Positions 1 to 7,084 of a DNA stretch of 27,099 nt are shown here, piece by piece (positions within the stretch are counted from its first letter, which is position 1; every line of letters begins with the position of its first letter). The position numbers and the translations under genes were made by a program. Location: positions 1 to 27,099 of the IMG/VR virus record IMGVR_UViG_3300030019_000138. One strand, written 5' to 3'. This DNA is from a virus. The notes beneath the pieces were generated by a model, which worked only from the letters and a program-made list of their open reading frames with translations, ran no database searches and had not been told where the DNA came from.

Positions 1-261
1 GCTGAGGTCGACAGGATTAGACAAGAGTATTTATCTACGATTGATAACCTTGCAATTACGGAAGGTTTAAAATCACTTAAGAAGTTGGCGCACCTCAGGG
101 ATAACGCCCGCAGTGAGAAGGTCCAGAGCGATGCTGCCTCCAAGATACTAGATAAGGTTAAGAGCAACGCAACACATATCACAGTTGATGATGAACGACT
201 ATCAGAGTTTATATCAGCAGATGTATTAGAGCAAGAACTATCAGATGTAGTTGATGAATAA
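1..261 (+). CDS. Probable terminase small subunit, C-terminal part
   Basis: An open frame enters from the left edge and stops at TAA (259-261), leaving 86 residues. It reads as a charged helical protein with a stretch LKKLAHLRDNARSEKV (about residues 24-39) followed by an Ala/Lys/Asp-rich helix and an acidic C-terminus. That 'region rich in repeated small helices, then SDAASKILDKV' pattern is common in the C-terminal half of phage small terminases, which recognise the packaging site and load DNA onto TerL. The large terminase lies about 1 kb downstream, which supports the idea, but the DNA-binding N-terminus is outside the window. It could instead be another helical phage protein. The family call is an inference. 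Confidence 0.5.
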   Translation, partial: AEVDRIRQEYLSTIDNLAITEGLKSLKKLAHLRDNARSEKVQSDAASKILDKVKSNATHITVDDERLSEFISADVLEQELSDVVDE

Positions 262-308
262 CCCTCGCATATTCGCTGTATAATGCATAACTATAGACAA
301 TATGACAG

Positions 309-422
309 ACACAGCGCAAGTGTCCATGTCCCACACACTATTCAGGACAACGGTTACAAGGTTGTTAAGTCTTGCTAAGAAATAATCATTTAACGAAATT
401 ATAATAGGTGCGCTGTGTTTTT
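309..422 (+). ncRNA. Structured RNA candidate, copy A
   Basis: A 9-bp closing stem pairs acacagcgc (309-317) with gcgctgtgt (410-418), and a run of five T follows (418-422), as in an intrinsically terminated small RNA. Inside are gcgcaagtgt (314-323) and a 21-nt core at 375-395 that reads ctaagaaat, a 4-nt loop, then atttaacg. The same two blocks and closing stem recur at 20545-20608. Copy A carries about 50 extra nucleotides between the blocks, including a tgtcc/ggaca stem (321-325 with 345-349). No good promoter is seen immediately upstream, apart from a lone TATAAT at 279-284. I do not recognise a known RNA family. It could be a free small RNA or a leader element. Confidence 0.6.
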
Positions 423-713
423 AATGGCTCGAACAATTTAGTTGGGGGTGTACCTTCTATTCCCAAATTTCTGGAAACCCCCACGTTCAGCGCAACAATT
501 TTTTATAATATTTTTATACTTGAGGCAAAAGAACAATGGGACTATATCTAAGTTTAGTGGGGTATGTCCATCCTTGGAATAGAAAGAAAAAGACTTAAAA
601 AACAAGGACCATGAAGAGGTATCATGCAGAGATAGGTATATACTACTATGGCATGTATGCGTGGGGTAAATGCTAGAGGCTTTGGTATATAAGGGATGCG
701 GGCAGTTTGGCTA
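423..713 (+). other. Non-coding leader with hairpin between copy A and the winged-helix gene
   Basis: No convincing gene is seen in this stretch. It holds a hairpin whose 7-bp stem pairs tgggggt (443-449) with accccca (477-483). Directly after it comes cagcgcaa (488-495), an exact repeat of 312-319. That repeat could pair with gcgctg (410-415) and so compete with the closing stem of the RNA upstream. A T-rich stretch follows at 499-516. The only short ATG frame (611-676, 21 codons) has a poorly placed ribosome site. Confidence 0.4.
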
Positions 714-752
714 TTACCGTTTGACGGTAAAAAAGGGTAGGTAATTTACCGT
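714..752 (+). repeat. Three TTACCGT elements upstream of the winged-helix gene
   Basis: TTACCGT occurs at 714-720 and 746-752, with its reverse complement ACGGTAA at 724-730. The first pair can form a 7-bp hairpin with a 3-nt loop. The second and third can form an 8-bp hairpin (724-731 with 745-752). The two hairpins exclude each other. The block sits 8-50 bp before the ribosome binding site of the next gene, so it could be an operator or a translational switch. Confidence 0.45.
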
Positions 753-772
753 AGGAATGTAAGGAGGGAAGT

Positions 773-1321
773 ATGTACTACAAGAAGGTTATACATACCA
801 ACGAGAATGGAGAAGTTATCAACGAAAAGACTTTTCAGTACAAGGGAACCTTTGACGAAGAGGAAGGCTATTTGTTTTGGAACAGAAAGAACGCGGTCAA
901 GAGTTTTGCTGGAGTAGACTATCCTGAAAGCATGAACGATATGGAAGTGGGTAGACTGGCGAGACTGTCAAAGAAGATATGGGCCAAGACAAACATGCTA
1001 GGGTATAGGGGCAATGGAGGCGTTAAGGCATACGACGATGAGGGCATAAGTAAAGTATTAGGGGTACAGATACGACAGGGTAAAGCCTTTATAAAGAAGA
1101 TGATGGATTTAGGAATACTTGCAAAAGTAGTAATAGAAACAGAAGGCAGTATCAAGAAGGAATACCAATATTATTTAAACCCTATATACTTCTTTTCTTC
1201 TAATAGGATACCGCTTAACTTATATCTTATATTCAAGGACCAGTTAGATGCTGTAATTGATGAATGGGTAAAGGAAAGTTACAATATTAAAATGGACGAG
1301 CAAATAGAAGGTAAAGCATGA
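773..1321 (+). CDS. Winged-helix DNA-binding protein (RepL-like fold)
   Basis: The 182-residue protein starts at ATG 773 after AAGGAGG (761-767). Residues about 55-135 look like a winged helix-turn-helix: a first helix (GRLARLSKKIW), a helix-turn-helix (DDEGISKVLGVQIRQGKAFI) and a basic wing ending YYLNPIYFF. This NP-x-x-FF ending is typical of the RepL/replication-initiator-like winged-helix proteins of Firmicute plasmids and phages. It lies between the packaging genes and its stop overlaps the terminase start (ATGA), so the two are translationally coupled. It probably binds DNA, perhaps the TTACCGT elements just upstream, and may regulate packaging or late genes. The fold is a reasoned guess from pattern, and the function is not known. 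Confidence 0.6.
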   Translation: MYYKKVIHTNENGEVINEKTFQYKGTFDEEEGYLFWNRKNAVKSFAGVDYPESMNDMEVGRLARLSKKIWAKTNMLGYRGNGGVKAYDDEGISKVLGVQIRQGKAFIKKMMDLGILAKVVIETEGSIKKEYQYYLNPIYFFSSNRIPLNLYLIFKDQLDAVIDEWVKESYNIKMDEQIEGKA

Positions 1322-3006
1322 ATGATGACAAACAAAACAGGCAACTCTTATTTATCCACTTAAAGAAGCAGTACGGCTCAGACAAGTCAAAGGAACTGAT
1401 GCTGAAATACAAAGACACTCTATTCACGCACAGGGGCTTAGCATGGTCGCTAGGCAAACGTAGCTTGGAATACTTCTGCTTATACTTCTTGCAAGACACG
1501 TTCCTGCCAAAGCCGGACAATGCTGCTAGAAAGCTGGCGCCCATCCACTACGAACTCTGGAAGCATGCAGAAGACATGTTCCTGCACGACAAGTTCGACA
1601 AGTTTGAGGCGGTAGTCCCCAGAGGCACAGCCAAAACAACAGTAATGGATTTCGCTGTCTCTGTCTGGCTTCATTGCTACGAAATATCGCACTACACAAT
1701 AGTTATAGGTAAGGTAGAACAAGATAGTGTCGACTTCATCAGCAACGCACGCCAAGCTTTTGAAGAAAACGAATATATCAAGAAGGGATTCGGCACACTG
1801 CTGGACCCTAAAAAATATACGGTAAACAAACTAGAACTGGAACTAACAAACGGCACCAAAATCCAAGCCATATCTTCCACATCCTCCATTCGTGGAAAGA
1901 AATTCGGCGATCACAGACCTTCTTGCATAATCTCTGACGATATGCAGGGCCAGTCTGACATAATCACTCCTGAGGCCCGGGACAAGAAATACAACACATG
2001 GTCCCAGGACACAGAATACAGCGGAGATAAAGCGGTCTACCGTGACGGTAAGAAAATCAGAATGGCCACGAAGTTTATCGTATTAGGAACCATCCTTCAT
2101 CGAAATTGCCTTGTCTCCCGATTGCTGCTCAACAAAGACTACAAACACATGCTGAAACGTGTAGTCGGGTTCGACCCGGACGAATACTTTGACACTGGGC
2201 TCTGGTCCGAGTTCGGCAAACTGTACAAGAACGACAAACTCCCCGACGCTGCAGCATATGCAAGGGAATTCTACTACCAGCACGAAGCTGAAATGCAATA
2301 CGACACTATCTGGCCGGATAAGTTCGACTGCTGCGACCTGGCGATTGACTATTTCAAGAACCCGGTGGCGTTCAAACAGGAAATGATGAACGATGCAAGC
2401 AAGATTGGTGAGAAGTGGTTCAAGTCAGTAGCAACACAGAGTCCTGCGGAAATAGAAAATCACCATTTCCTGAAAACTATGCTCACAGCGGATCCTGCAT
2501 CCTCTGTAAACACTAAAGCGGATTATTCGGCGTTCTGTGTCGGCTCAATAGCTGATAACGACTTCCGTTATATTCGTAAAGGCATAATAGACAAGCTCGG
2601 ATTCGACGATTTCTGCAAGAAGATAGTGGAATTGTTAAAAGCATACCCTGACACCACTCACATTGATATTGAAAAGAATTTGTACATGGGCGCGGATGTC
2701 CTGAAAATCAGAGAACTAATCTATGCTGATCCTGAATTCCGTAGCCGGGACTTAACCTTCATCAATCAGATGCAGCGGAAGTCAAAGGATGAAAAGATAA
2801 GCACTATCATTGGCTCCGTCAACAACGGCCAGATAATATTTAATTCCGAGGACAAAGACTTCATCGAACAGATCGCGGATTTTGCAGGTCAAGCATATTC
2901 AGTCCATGACGACGCCGCAGATGTTGTGTCTCAGTTTGAGATAGATATAAAAGAAATTGAGACGAGTTACAAGGTTAGTTTCATGGATATGAGGTTATTA
3001 TTTTAA
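1318..3006 (+). CDS. terL: Terminase large subunit (packaging ATPase and nuclease)
   Basis: The 562-residue motor protein pumps DNA into the prohead and cuts the concatemer. The ATPase half shows a Walker A loop PRGTAKTT (101-108), a Walker B strand CIISDD (203-208) and a coupling motif VLGTILH (255-261). The RNase H-fold nuclease half shows Asp392 in TADPA, Asp402 in ADYSA, Glu452 in HIDIEKN and the C-terminal HDDAAD box (530-535), all normal metal-binding acids of TerL. The Asp-Asp Walker B ending is common in this group. The length is typical. The start is coupled to the preceding stop (ATGA at 1318-1321). The identification is firm; the packaging mode (pac or cos) cannot be read from this sequence. 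Confidence 0.95.
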   Translation: MNDDKQNRQLLFIHLKKQYGSDKSKELMLKYKDTLFTHRGLAWSLGKRSLEYFCLYFLQDTFLPKPDNAARKLAPIHYELWKHAEDMFLHDKFDKFEAVVPRGTAKTTVMDFAVSVWLHCYEISHYTIVIGKVEQDSVDFISNARQAFEENEYIKKGFGTLLDPKKYTVNKLELELTNGTKIQAISSTSSIRGKKFGDHRPSCIISDDMQGQSDIITPEARDKKYNTWSQDTEYSGDKAVYRDGKKIRMATKFIVLGTILHRNCLVSRLLLNKDYKHMLKRVVGFDPDEYFDTGLWSEFGKLYKNDKLPDAAAYAREFYYQHEAEMQYDTIWPDKFDCCDLAIDYFKNPVAFKQEMMNDASKIGEKWFKSVATQSPAEIENHHFLKTMLTADPASSVNTKADYSAFCVGSIADNDFRYIRKGIIDKLGFDDFCKKIVELLKAYPDTTHIDIEKNLYMGADVLKIRELIYADPEFRSRDLTFINQMQRKSKDEKISTIIGSVNNGQIIFNSEDKDFIEQIADFAGQAYSVHDDAADVVSQFEIDIKEIETSYKVSFMDMRLLF

Positions 3007-3030
3007 GTTATAAAGGAAGTGATATTTAAG

Positions 3031-4431
3031 TTGTTCAACGTAAATGACAACAAAATTACACTAGAAAAATGCTTAGCGAGATTTCAGCAACAGTGGCAAA
3101 TTAACCACAAAATATATCTATATTATATGGGAATCACCGATTCAAGCAGAAGCGAAGGCTACACTATGACTGGAGCATATGACGATCCAATCATTGACGC
3201 GTTTGTCGACTCCGAGGGTGCTGGCAACTATAGTTTTGTAAATGACCGCACAAACAACCGAGTCACTACCAACTTTCTTAAGAAATTTATCAAAGAGGAA
3301 GTCAGCTACTCTGTAGGCAACGACATAACATATATAAGCCGTTCCAGTGACGAAAAGATACTTGGTATCATTCAATACAACTTAGAGCACTGGAAAGAGG
3401 ATCATGAAAGCATCCTTGCCAAGAACATGCTTATATATAGCAATGCTTATGAACTCTATTACATCAACAAGGACGCTGAGTTTTGTAGCCGGGTAATAAG
3501 CCCAAGACACGGGTTCGCTTATAAAGACGGCTGCGGCAATGTGATGTTTTTCCTGCATATCTTCCGCCAAACCTTTGACACAAAAATGTATATAGATATT
3601 TATACGGACAATGAAATAATCCACTGCGATGAAACATTCACAGAACAAGGACCTAGACAATCTCATCCATTCGGCTGCGTTCCGGTGGGAATCGCTGAGT
3701 TATCAGAAGAAGGCTGGCTCGATACTGTCTACCATGATATTAAAAACCTGCAGGATGCGTACGAAACAAATTTGTCTGACATTAGCCAGGAGATAACCGA
3801 ATTTAGAAACGCTTACCTTGCTTTCCAAAATTCGCAGGTTGATGAGGCCGATCTCCCTAAGATGAAAAAGAACGGAATCATACAATTCAAAGGTGACGGA
3901 TCAGCAACGTGGCTCACAAAAAACATTAACGATACATTCATTCAGAATACCCTAACTACTTTAGAAGATTTGATGTATAAACTGACGGCCCACATAAATA
4001 CAAATGAGCGAGTGGCCAGCAATACCTCAAGCCTTGCGCTCAGAGCAAAACTTATAAGTCTTGAACAGAAGTGCAGACTTAACGAGAAAGCTTTGTCGAA
4101 CTGTATCAAGACTAGATTATGTATGCTGTTTATGTACTTAAACAATCTCAAAAGCACAAATTATGACTACAAAGACATAAAAATCAAGTACAGCCCTAAT
4201 ATCCCATCGGATGATCTGATAAATGCACAGGTCTTAGCACAACTAGGGCCAAGAGTATCAACGGAAACAGGGTTGTCACTATTCAGTTTTGTGGATAACC
4301 CTAAAGAAGAAGTAAAAAAAGTGAAGAACGAACAAAAGGCGAACAGCATAGGAGCTGATTTACTGAATACACCTCCCACAATGCCAAAAGTAATGCCAAC
4401 TATGCCTCCGGCGATGGTGGTGACTAAATAA
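3031..4431 (+). CDS. Portal protein (SPP1 gp6 family)
   Basis: About 466 residues. The portal forms the dodecameric ring at the capsid vertex through which DNA passes. Family signs are the position directly after TerL, the length, the early block with TTNFLKKFIKEEVSYSVG, and the middle region EEGWLDTVYHDIKNLQDAYE followed by a long helical stem region. The tail is Pro/Met-rich (PPTMPKVMPTMPP). I chose TTG 3031 because AAGGAAGTGA (3013-3022) sits 8 nt before it; an in-frame GTG at 3019 lies inside that ribosome site. The stop overlaps the next start by one base (TAATG). The call is confident at family level; the exact start is uncertain. Confidence 0.9.
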   Translation: MFNVNDNKITLEKCLARFQQQWQINHKIYLYYMGITDSSRSEGYTMTGAYDDPIIDAFVDSEGAGNYSFVNDRTNNRVTTNFLKKFIKEEVSYSVGNDITYISRSSDEKILGIIQYNLEHWKEDHESILAKNMLIYSNAYELYYINKDAEFCSRVISPRHGFAYKDGCGNVMFFLHIFRQTFDTKMYIDIYTDNEIIHCDETFTEQGPRQSHPFGCVPVGIAELSEEGWLDTVYHDIKNLQDAYETNLSDISQEITEFRNAYLAFQNSQVDEADLPKMKKNGIIQFKGDGSATWLTKNINDTFIQNTLTTLEDLMYKLTAHINTNERVASNTSSLALRAKLISLEQKCRLNEKALSNCIKTRLCMLFMYLNNLKSTNYDYKDIKIKYSPNIPSDDLINAQVLAQLGPRVSTETGLSLFSFVDNPKEEVKKVKNEQKANSIGADLLNTPPTMPKVMPTMPPAMVVTK

Positions 4432-5318
4432 TGGCAGCTAAGAAAAAAATAAATCCCTTGTACCGTAAGAAAATTGAGCAGATAGCCCTCGACAATGAGG
4501 ATTATGCTTCCGAGGAAATGAAACCAGTATATCAAGAGCAAAAAAAGGCTCTGGACTCGCTCCATGTCATCGTAGGAGCGTTATTTATTGCTTATGCAGT
4601 AAATGGACTACTCAAGATGACAGAGGCGCAGAAAGCCTCTACGGGCATCAAGAACACACTTAAAACCATGGGCAAGGACCTGGGCGATTCTGAGGTTTCA
4701 AAGGTTACGGACATATTGAGCAAAACTTATGCCGATACCTATTATAAAAACGCGTTCATCATGGATGAAGGCTTGAAGGTAGATCTTAAATTCGACTTAC
4801 TCAAACAGGAATATATCGATGCTGCAGTAAACGCAAAATTCAAAGAAGAATTATTCTCAGACCGCATCTGGACAAACAAAGCCGCGATGATCGATAAACT
4901 CCACGCGGGGTTTGTGGATGCTATGAATGGCAACACCACTATCGACAAGCTGGCCAGTGATATTAAGAATACTTTTAATGTTACGGCTTATGAGAGTTCT
5001 CGATTAGTTCGCACCGAAAACGCTCGTATCCAAATCCAGGCACAATATGACATAGGCATTAATACGGGTGTGGAGCAGGTTATGTGGTCCGCAACACTAG
5101 ACGGCCTGACTTGTGCCGAGGATGCTGAACTCGACGGGAAAGTATTTCCTATCGATGGAGCTCCTGAATGCCCTGCTCATCCTTTCTGTAGGTGTGATTT
5201 GGTAAATATTCCCTATAATGGATGGGTGCCAACTCAAAGGCGTGATAATGAAAGTAAAGATTTAATCGATTATGTTGATTATGCAACCTGGGCAAAAGAT
5301 AAAGGAATAGAAGAATAA
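4431..5318 (+). CDS. Minor head protein (SPP1 gp7 / Mu F-like)
   Basis: A 295-residue protein overlapping the portal stop by one base. The C-terminal half carries the hallmarks of the phage head morphogenesis family (Mu gpF / SPP1 gp7): ESSRLVRTENARI, then WSATLDGLTC, a Gly-Lys-Val-Phe segment, and the Cys/His cluster PECPAHPFCRC that likely binds metal. Family members attach to the portal, enter the prohead in a few copies and help DNA exit. There is a hydrophobic helix at about 44-60 (LHVIVGALFIAYAVNGLL), which is unusual enough to note but may be only an amphipathic helix. A terminator follows immediately. Confidence 0.88.
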   Translation: MAAKKKINPLYRKKIEQIALDNEDYASEEMKPVYQEQKKALDSLHVIVGALFIAYAVNGLLKMTEAQKASTGIKNTLKTMGKDLGDSEVSKVTDILSKTYADTYYKNAFIMDEGLKVDLKFDLLKQEYIDAAVNAKFKEELFSDRIWTNKAAMIDKLHAGFVDAMNGNTTIDKLASDIKNTFNVTAYESSRLVRTENARIQIQAQYDIGINTGVEQVMWSATLDGLTCAEDAELDGKVFPIDGAPECPAHPFCRCDLVNIPYNGWVPTQRRDNESKDLIDYVDYATWAKDKGIEE

Positions 5319-5325
5319 CAAATAA

Positions 5326-5346
5326 GGCACTCGAAAGGGTGTTTTT
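5326..5346 (+). terminator. Intrinsic terminator after the minor head gene
   Basis: A 5-bp stem, cactc (5328-5332) with gggtg (5337-5341), closes a GAAA tetraloop and is followed by a run of T. It is extended by G-T pairs at the base and preceded by A-rich sequence. Confidence 0.65.
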
Positions 5347-5409
5347 ATTATATAAAAATTAAGCTGCGTTTCCAGTTGAGAAGTTGGAAGGGCTAAAGGA
5401 GAGTTATAA

Positions 5410-5982
5410 ATGGATTTAAAAGAAGTACAGTCATATTTTGAACAGAATAAAGATAGCGAAGATGTAAAAGCTTTTGTTAGTGGGTTGAACCCGGTCACAA
5501 CAGACAGGGTTAAGTCATTAGTGAATGAAGATAGTAACCTCAAATCGTGGTTTGATTCCGAACGCGATAAGCACCTGTCAAAAGGGATTGAAACTTTTAA
5601 AACAAATAATTTAGATAATTTAGTAAGCGCAAAAGTAAAAGAACTTTACCCGGACGCCGATCCAAAGGACCTAAAGTATAAGGAGTTAGAGGACAAATTC
5701 AATAATGCTGAAAAGGCACGATTGAAAGAAACCCTCACAAACTCAGCCCTGAAAACAGCTCAGGAGAAGAAACTTCCAACCGACTTAATAGATTATTTTG
5801 TCGGATCGGATGCTGAAACCACGACCAAAAACCTAGAAAAACTTATAGCAACTATGGCCGCACACGATGAAGCCATCAAGTTAGAGTTCGCAAAGGGGAA
5901 CAGTTACACTCCACCGGCGGACAAAGGCAATGTCAGCGATGCCGATAAGCTCAGAGATGAAGTAAGAAAATGGATGAAATAA
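5410..5982 (+). CDS. Capsid scaffold protein (DUF4355/GP20-like)
   Basis: A 190-residue, highly charged, helical protein, located where scaffolds normally lie, between minor head and major capsid genes. It shows YKELEDKFNNAEKARLKETL (about 98-117) and ends in a charged segment DADKLRDEVRKWMK, the typical short C-terminal helix that contacts the capsid protein. Scaffolds guide prohead assembly and then leave. Start ATG 5410 has GGAG at 5399-5402. Between this gene and the capsid gene lies an inserted endonuclease cassette, so the normally adjacent scaffold-capsid pair is separated by 1.1 kb. Confidence 0.82.
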   Translation: MDLKEVQSYFEQNKDSEDVKAFVSGLNPVTTDRVKSLVNEDSNLKSWFDSERDKHLSKGIETFKTNNLDNLVSAKVKELYPDADPKDLKYKELEDKFNNAEKARLKETLTNSALKTAQEKKLPTDLIDYFVGSDAETTTKNLEKLIATMAAHDEAIKLEFAKGNSYTPPADKGNVSDADKLRDEVRKWMK

Positions 5983-5985
5983 AGC

Positions 5986-6144
5986 CTACTTTTCAGTAGA
6001 CTTTAGAAACAACTCTATTGCTTTATCTAGTAATTTCGATAGTGGAATCCCTGTTTCTTTGGAATGTGCCTTTAATCTATCAAGTAGTTTTGTGTCAATA
6101 GCATTAGACATAGGAGTTCTTGTTTTTAAATCTTTATTAGCCAT
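5986..6144 (-). CDS. Small ribbon-helix-helix (Arc/CopG-like) regulator
   Basis: A 52-residue minus-strand gene starting at ATG 6144 with GAGGTGA ahead of it. The N-terminus is basic (MANKDLKTRTPM), followed by a beta strand (SNAIDTKLLDRL), helix A (LDRLKAHSKETG), a turn with Pro, and helix B (LSKLLDKAIELFLKS). This is the classic layout of ribbon-helix-helix repressors, which bind DNA as dimers through the strand. It points away from the GIY-YIG gene and its promoter is fused to that gene's promoter, so it is likely the cassette's own regulator. It converges on the scaffold gene, whose stop is 3 bp away; a weak hairpin (5981-6004) at the junction may act as terminator. The target is an inference. 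Confidence 0.8.
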   Translation of the reverse strand: MANKDLKTRTPMSNAIDTKLLDRLKAHSKETGIPLSKLLDKAIELFLKSTEK

Positions 6145-6162
6145 AATTATCACCTCAATAGT

Positions 6163-6214
6163 ATTATATAATGTTTGCTTAGTCCTTGCAAGTCCTTGGA
6201 CTATATGATATAAT
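6163..6214. promoter_or_regulatory. Mirror-symmetric divergent promoters sharing one -35 box
   Basis: Plus-strand promoter: TTGCAA (6186-6191), a 17-bp spacer, TATAAT (6209-6214), with an extended TG at 6206-6207. Minus-strand promoter: the same TTGCAA, which is its own reverse complement, a 17-bp spacer, and TATAAT read on the minus strand at 6163-6168. The midpoint of both -10 boxes falls exactly on the centre of the -35 palindrome (6188.5). A 10-bp tandem repeat, AGTCCTTGCA/AGTCCTTGGA (6181-6200), overlaps the -35 and is a good candidate operator for the ribbon-helix-helix protein. It also contains AGTCC..GGACT arms (6191-6202). Confidence 0.75.
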
Positions 6215-6233
6215 ATAATTAGAGGTGAGGATG

Positions 6234-6983
6234 ATGGAAATTGTTAAAGAGTATGGCTTTGTTTATATAACTACTAATAATATTAATGGCATGAAATATG
6301 TAGGCCAAAGAAAATATAGCAGAGATTGGAAAAGTTATTTAGGCAGTGGAACGCGCCTCTTGAGAGCAATAAAAAAATATGGTATAAAAAATTTTACAAG
6401 TGAAATAATAGTGGTTGCATATTCAAAAGAAGAACTTAACGAACTTGAATTAAGTTTCATCAAGGATCACAATGCTGTATTAAGCAATGACTACTACAAT
6501 ATAAATCATGGCGGTAATGTTACAAATGCTGGCATACGCTTTTCTGAAGAACACAGAAGAAAGATAGGCGAAGCTCACAAAGGTGAAAAAAATTACTTTT
6601 ATGGTAAAAAGCACACCGAAGAATTTTGCAAAAGAGTAAGTGAAGCCAATAAAGGCCATATAGTTTCATTAGAAACAAGGGAAAAATTACGCAATGCAAA
6701 CAGAGGACAAGGAAAAGGTCTCCCAGCTTGGAACAAAGGAATATCAAACTCACCAGAGGCGAGAAGGAAAATAAGTGAAGCCAATAAAGGCAAACACCGG
6801 ACAGAAGAACAGAAAAAACATTTAAGTGAAGCGACAAAGAAACTAAACAATGAGCAGGTGGCAGCAATAAGGGAAAAATACCAAACAGGTAAGTATTCAC
6901 AGAGGAAACTAGCTGGAGAATACAACTGTTGCCACTATGTTATCGGCGCAGTAGTAAGACACGAAACGCCATATCTATTATAA
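6234..6983 (+). CDS. GIY-YIG homing endonuclease with NUMOD3 repeats
   Basis: A 249-residue free-standing endonuclease. The catalytic domain has GFVYITT (8-14) and KYVGQ (21-25), the two halves of the GIY-YIG motif, a YLGSG element (35-39) and a Glu near residue 72. Five NUMOD3-type helical repeats (about 103-204, pattern T/SEE-x-x-K-x-x-SEANKG) follow, then a C-terminal helix-turn-helix (SQRKLAGEYNCCHYVIG). NUMOD3 and HTH bind the target site. Such enzymes nick related phage genomes and spread with their flanks. I chose ATG 6234 because AGAGGTGA ends about 5 nt before it; GTG 6225 is inside the ribosome site. The repeats are visible in DNA too: taagtgaagccaataaaggc occurs twice. It has its own promoter and terminator. 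Confidence 0.92.
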   Translation: MEIVKEYGFVYITTNNINGMKYVGQRKYSRDWKSYLGSGTRLLRAIKKYGIKNFTSEIIVVAYSKEELNELELSFIKDHNAVLSNDYYNINHGGNVTNAGIRFSEEHRRKIGEAHKGEKNYFYGKKHTEEFCKRVSEANKGHIVSLETREKLRNANRGQGKGLPAWNKGISNSPEARRKISEANKGKHRTEEQKKHLSEATKKLNNEQVAAIREKYQTGKYSQRKLAGEYNCCHYVIGAVVRHETPYLL

Positions 6984-6993
6984 AATCAACTAA

Positions 6994-7022
6994 GCATCTT
7001 AGAAATTCTAAGGTGTTTTTTT
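6994..7022 (+). terminator. Intrinsic terminator after the endonuclease gene
   Basis: Stem catcttaga (6995-7003) with tctaaggtg (7007-7015), loop AAT, then seven T. It would shield the capsid gene from the cassette, or the cassette from the late operon. Confidence 0.8.
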
Positions 7023-7084
7023 GTTTGAGTTTCGGGCTACTCGGTAAAGAAGCACTAATTTATAAATGAAAGTAGGTAATATAA

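Noticed and set aside
309-422. Group I or group II intron, or a known riboswitch
   Set aside because: I see no group I P/Q/R/S-like elements, no group II domain V hairpin and none of the riboswitch consensus sequences I know; both copies are too short for introns and lie between genes.
611-676. Short ATG frame of 21 codons before the winged-helix gene
   Set aside because: Only two bases separate the AAGGA from the ATG and no family or coupling supports translation.
6520-6900. Minus-strand frame opposite the GIY-YIG gene
   Set aside because: Its Leu/Ser/Cys composition mirrors the Lys/Glu/Ala-rich NUMOD3 repeats; no start signal.
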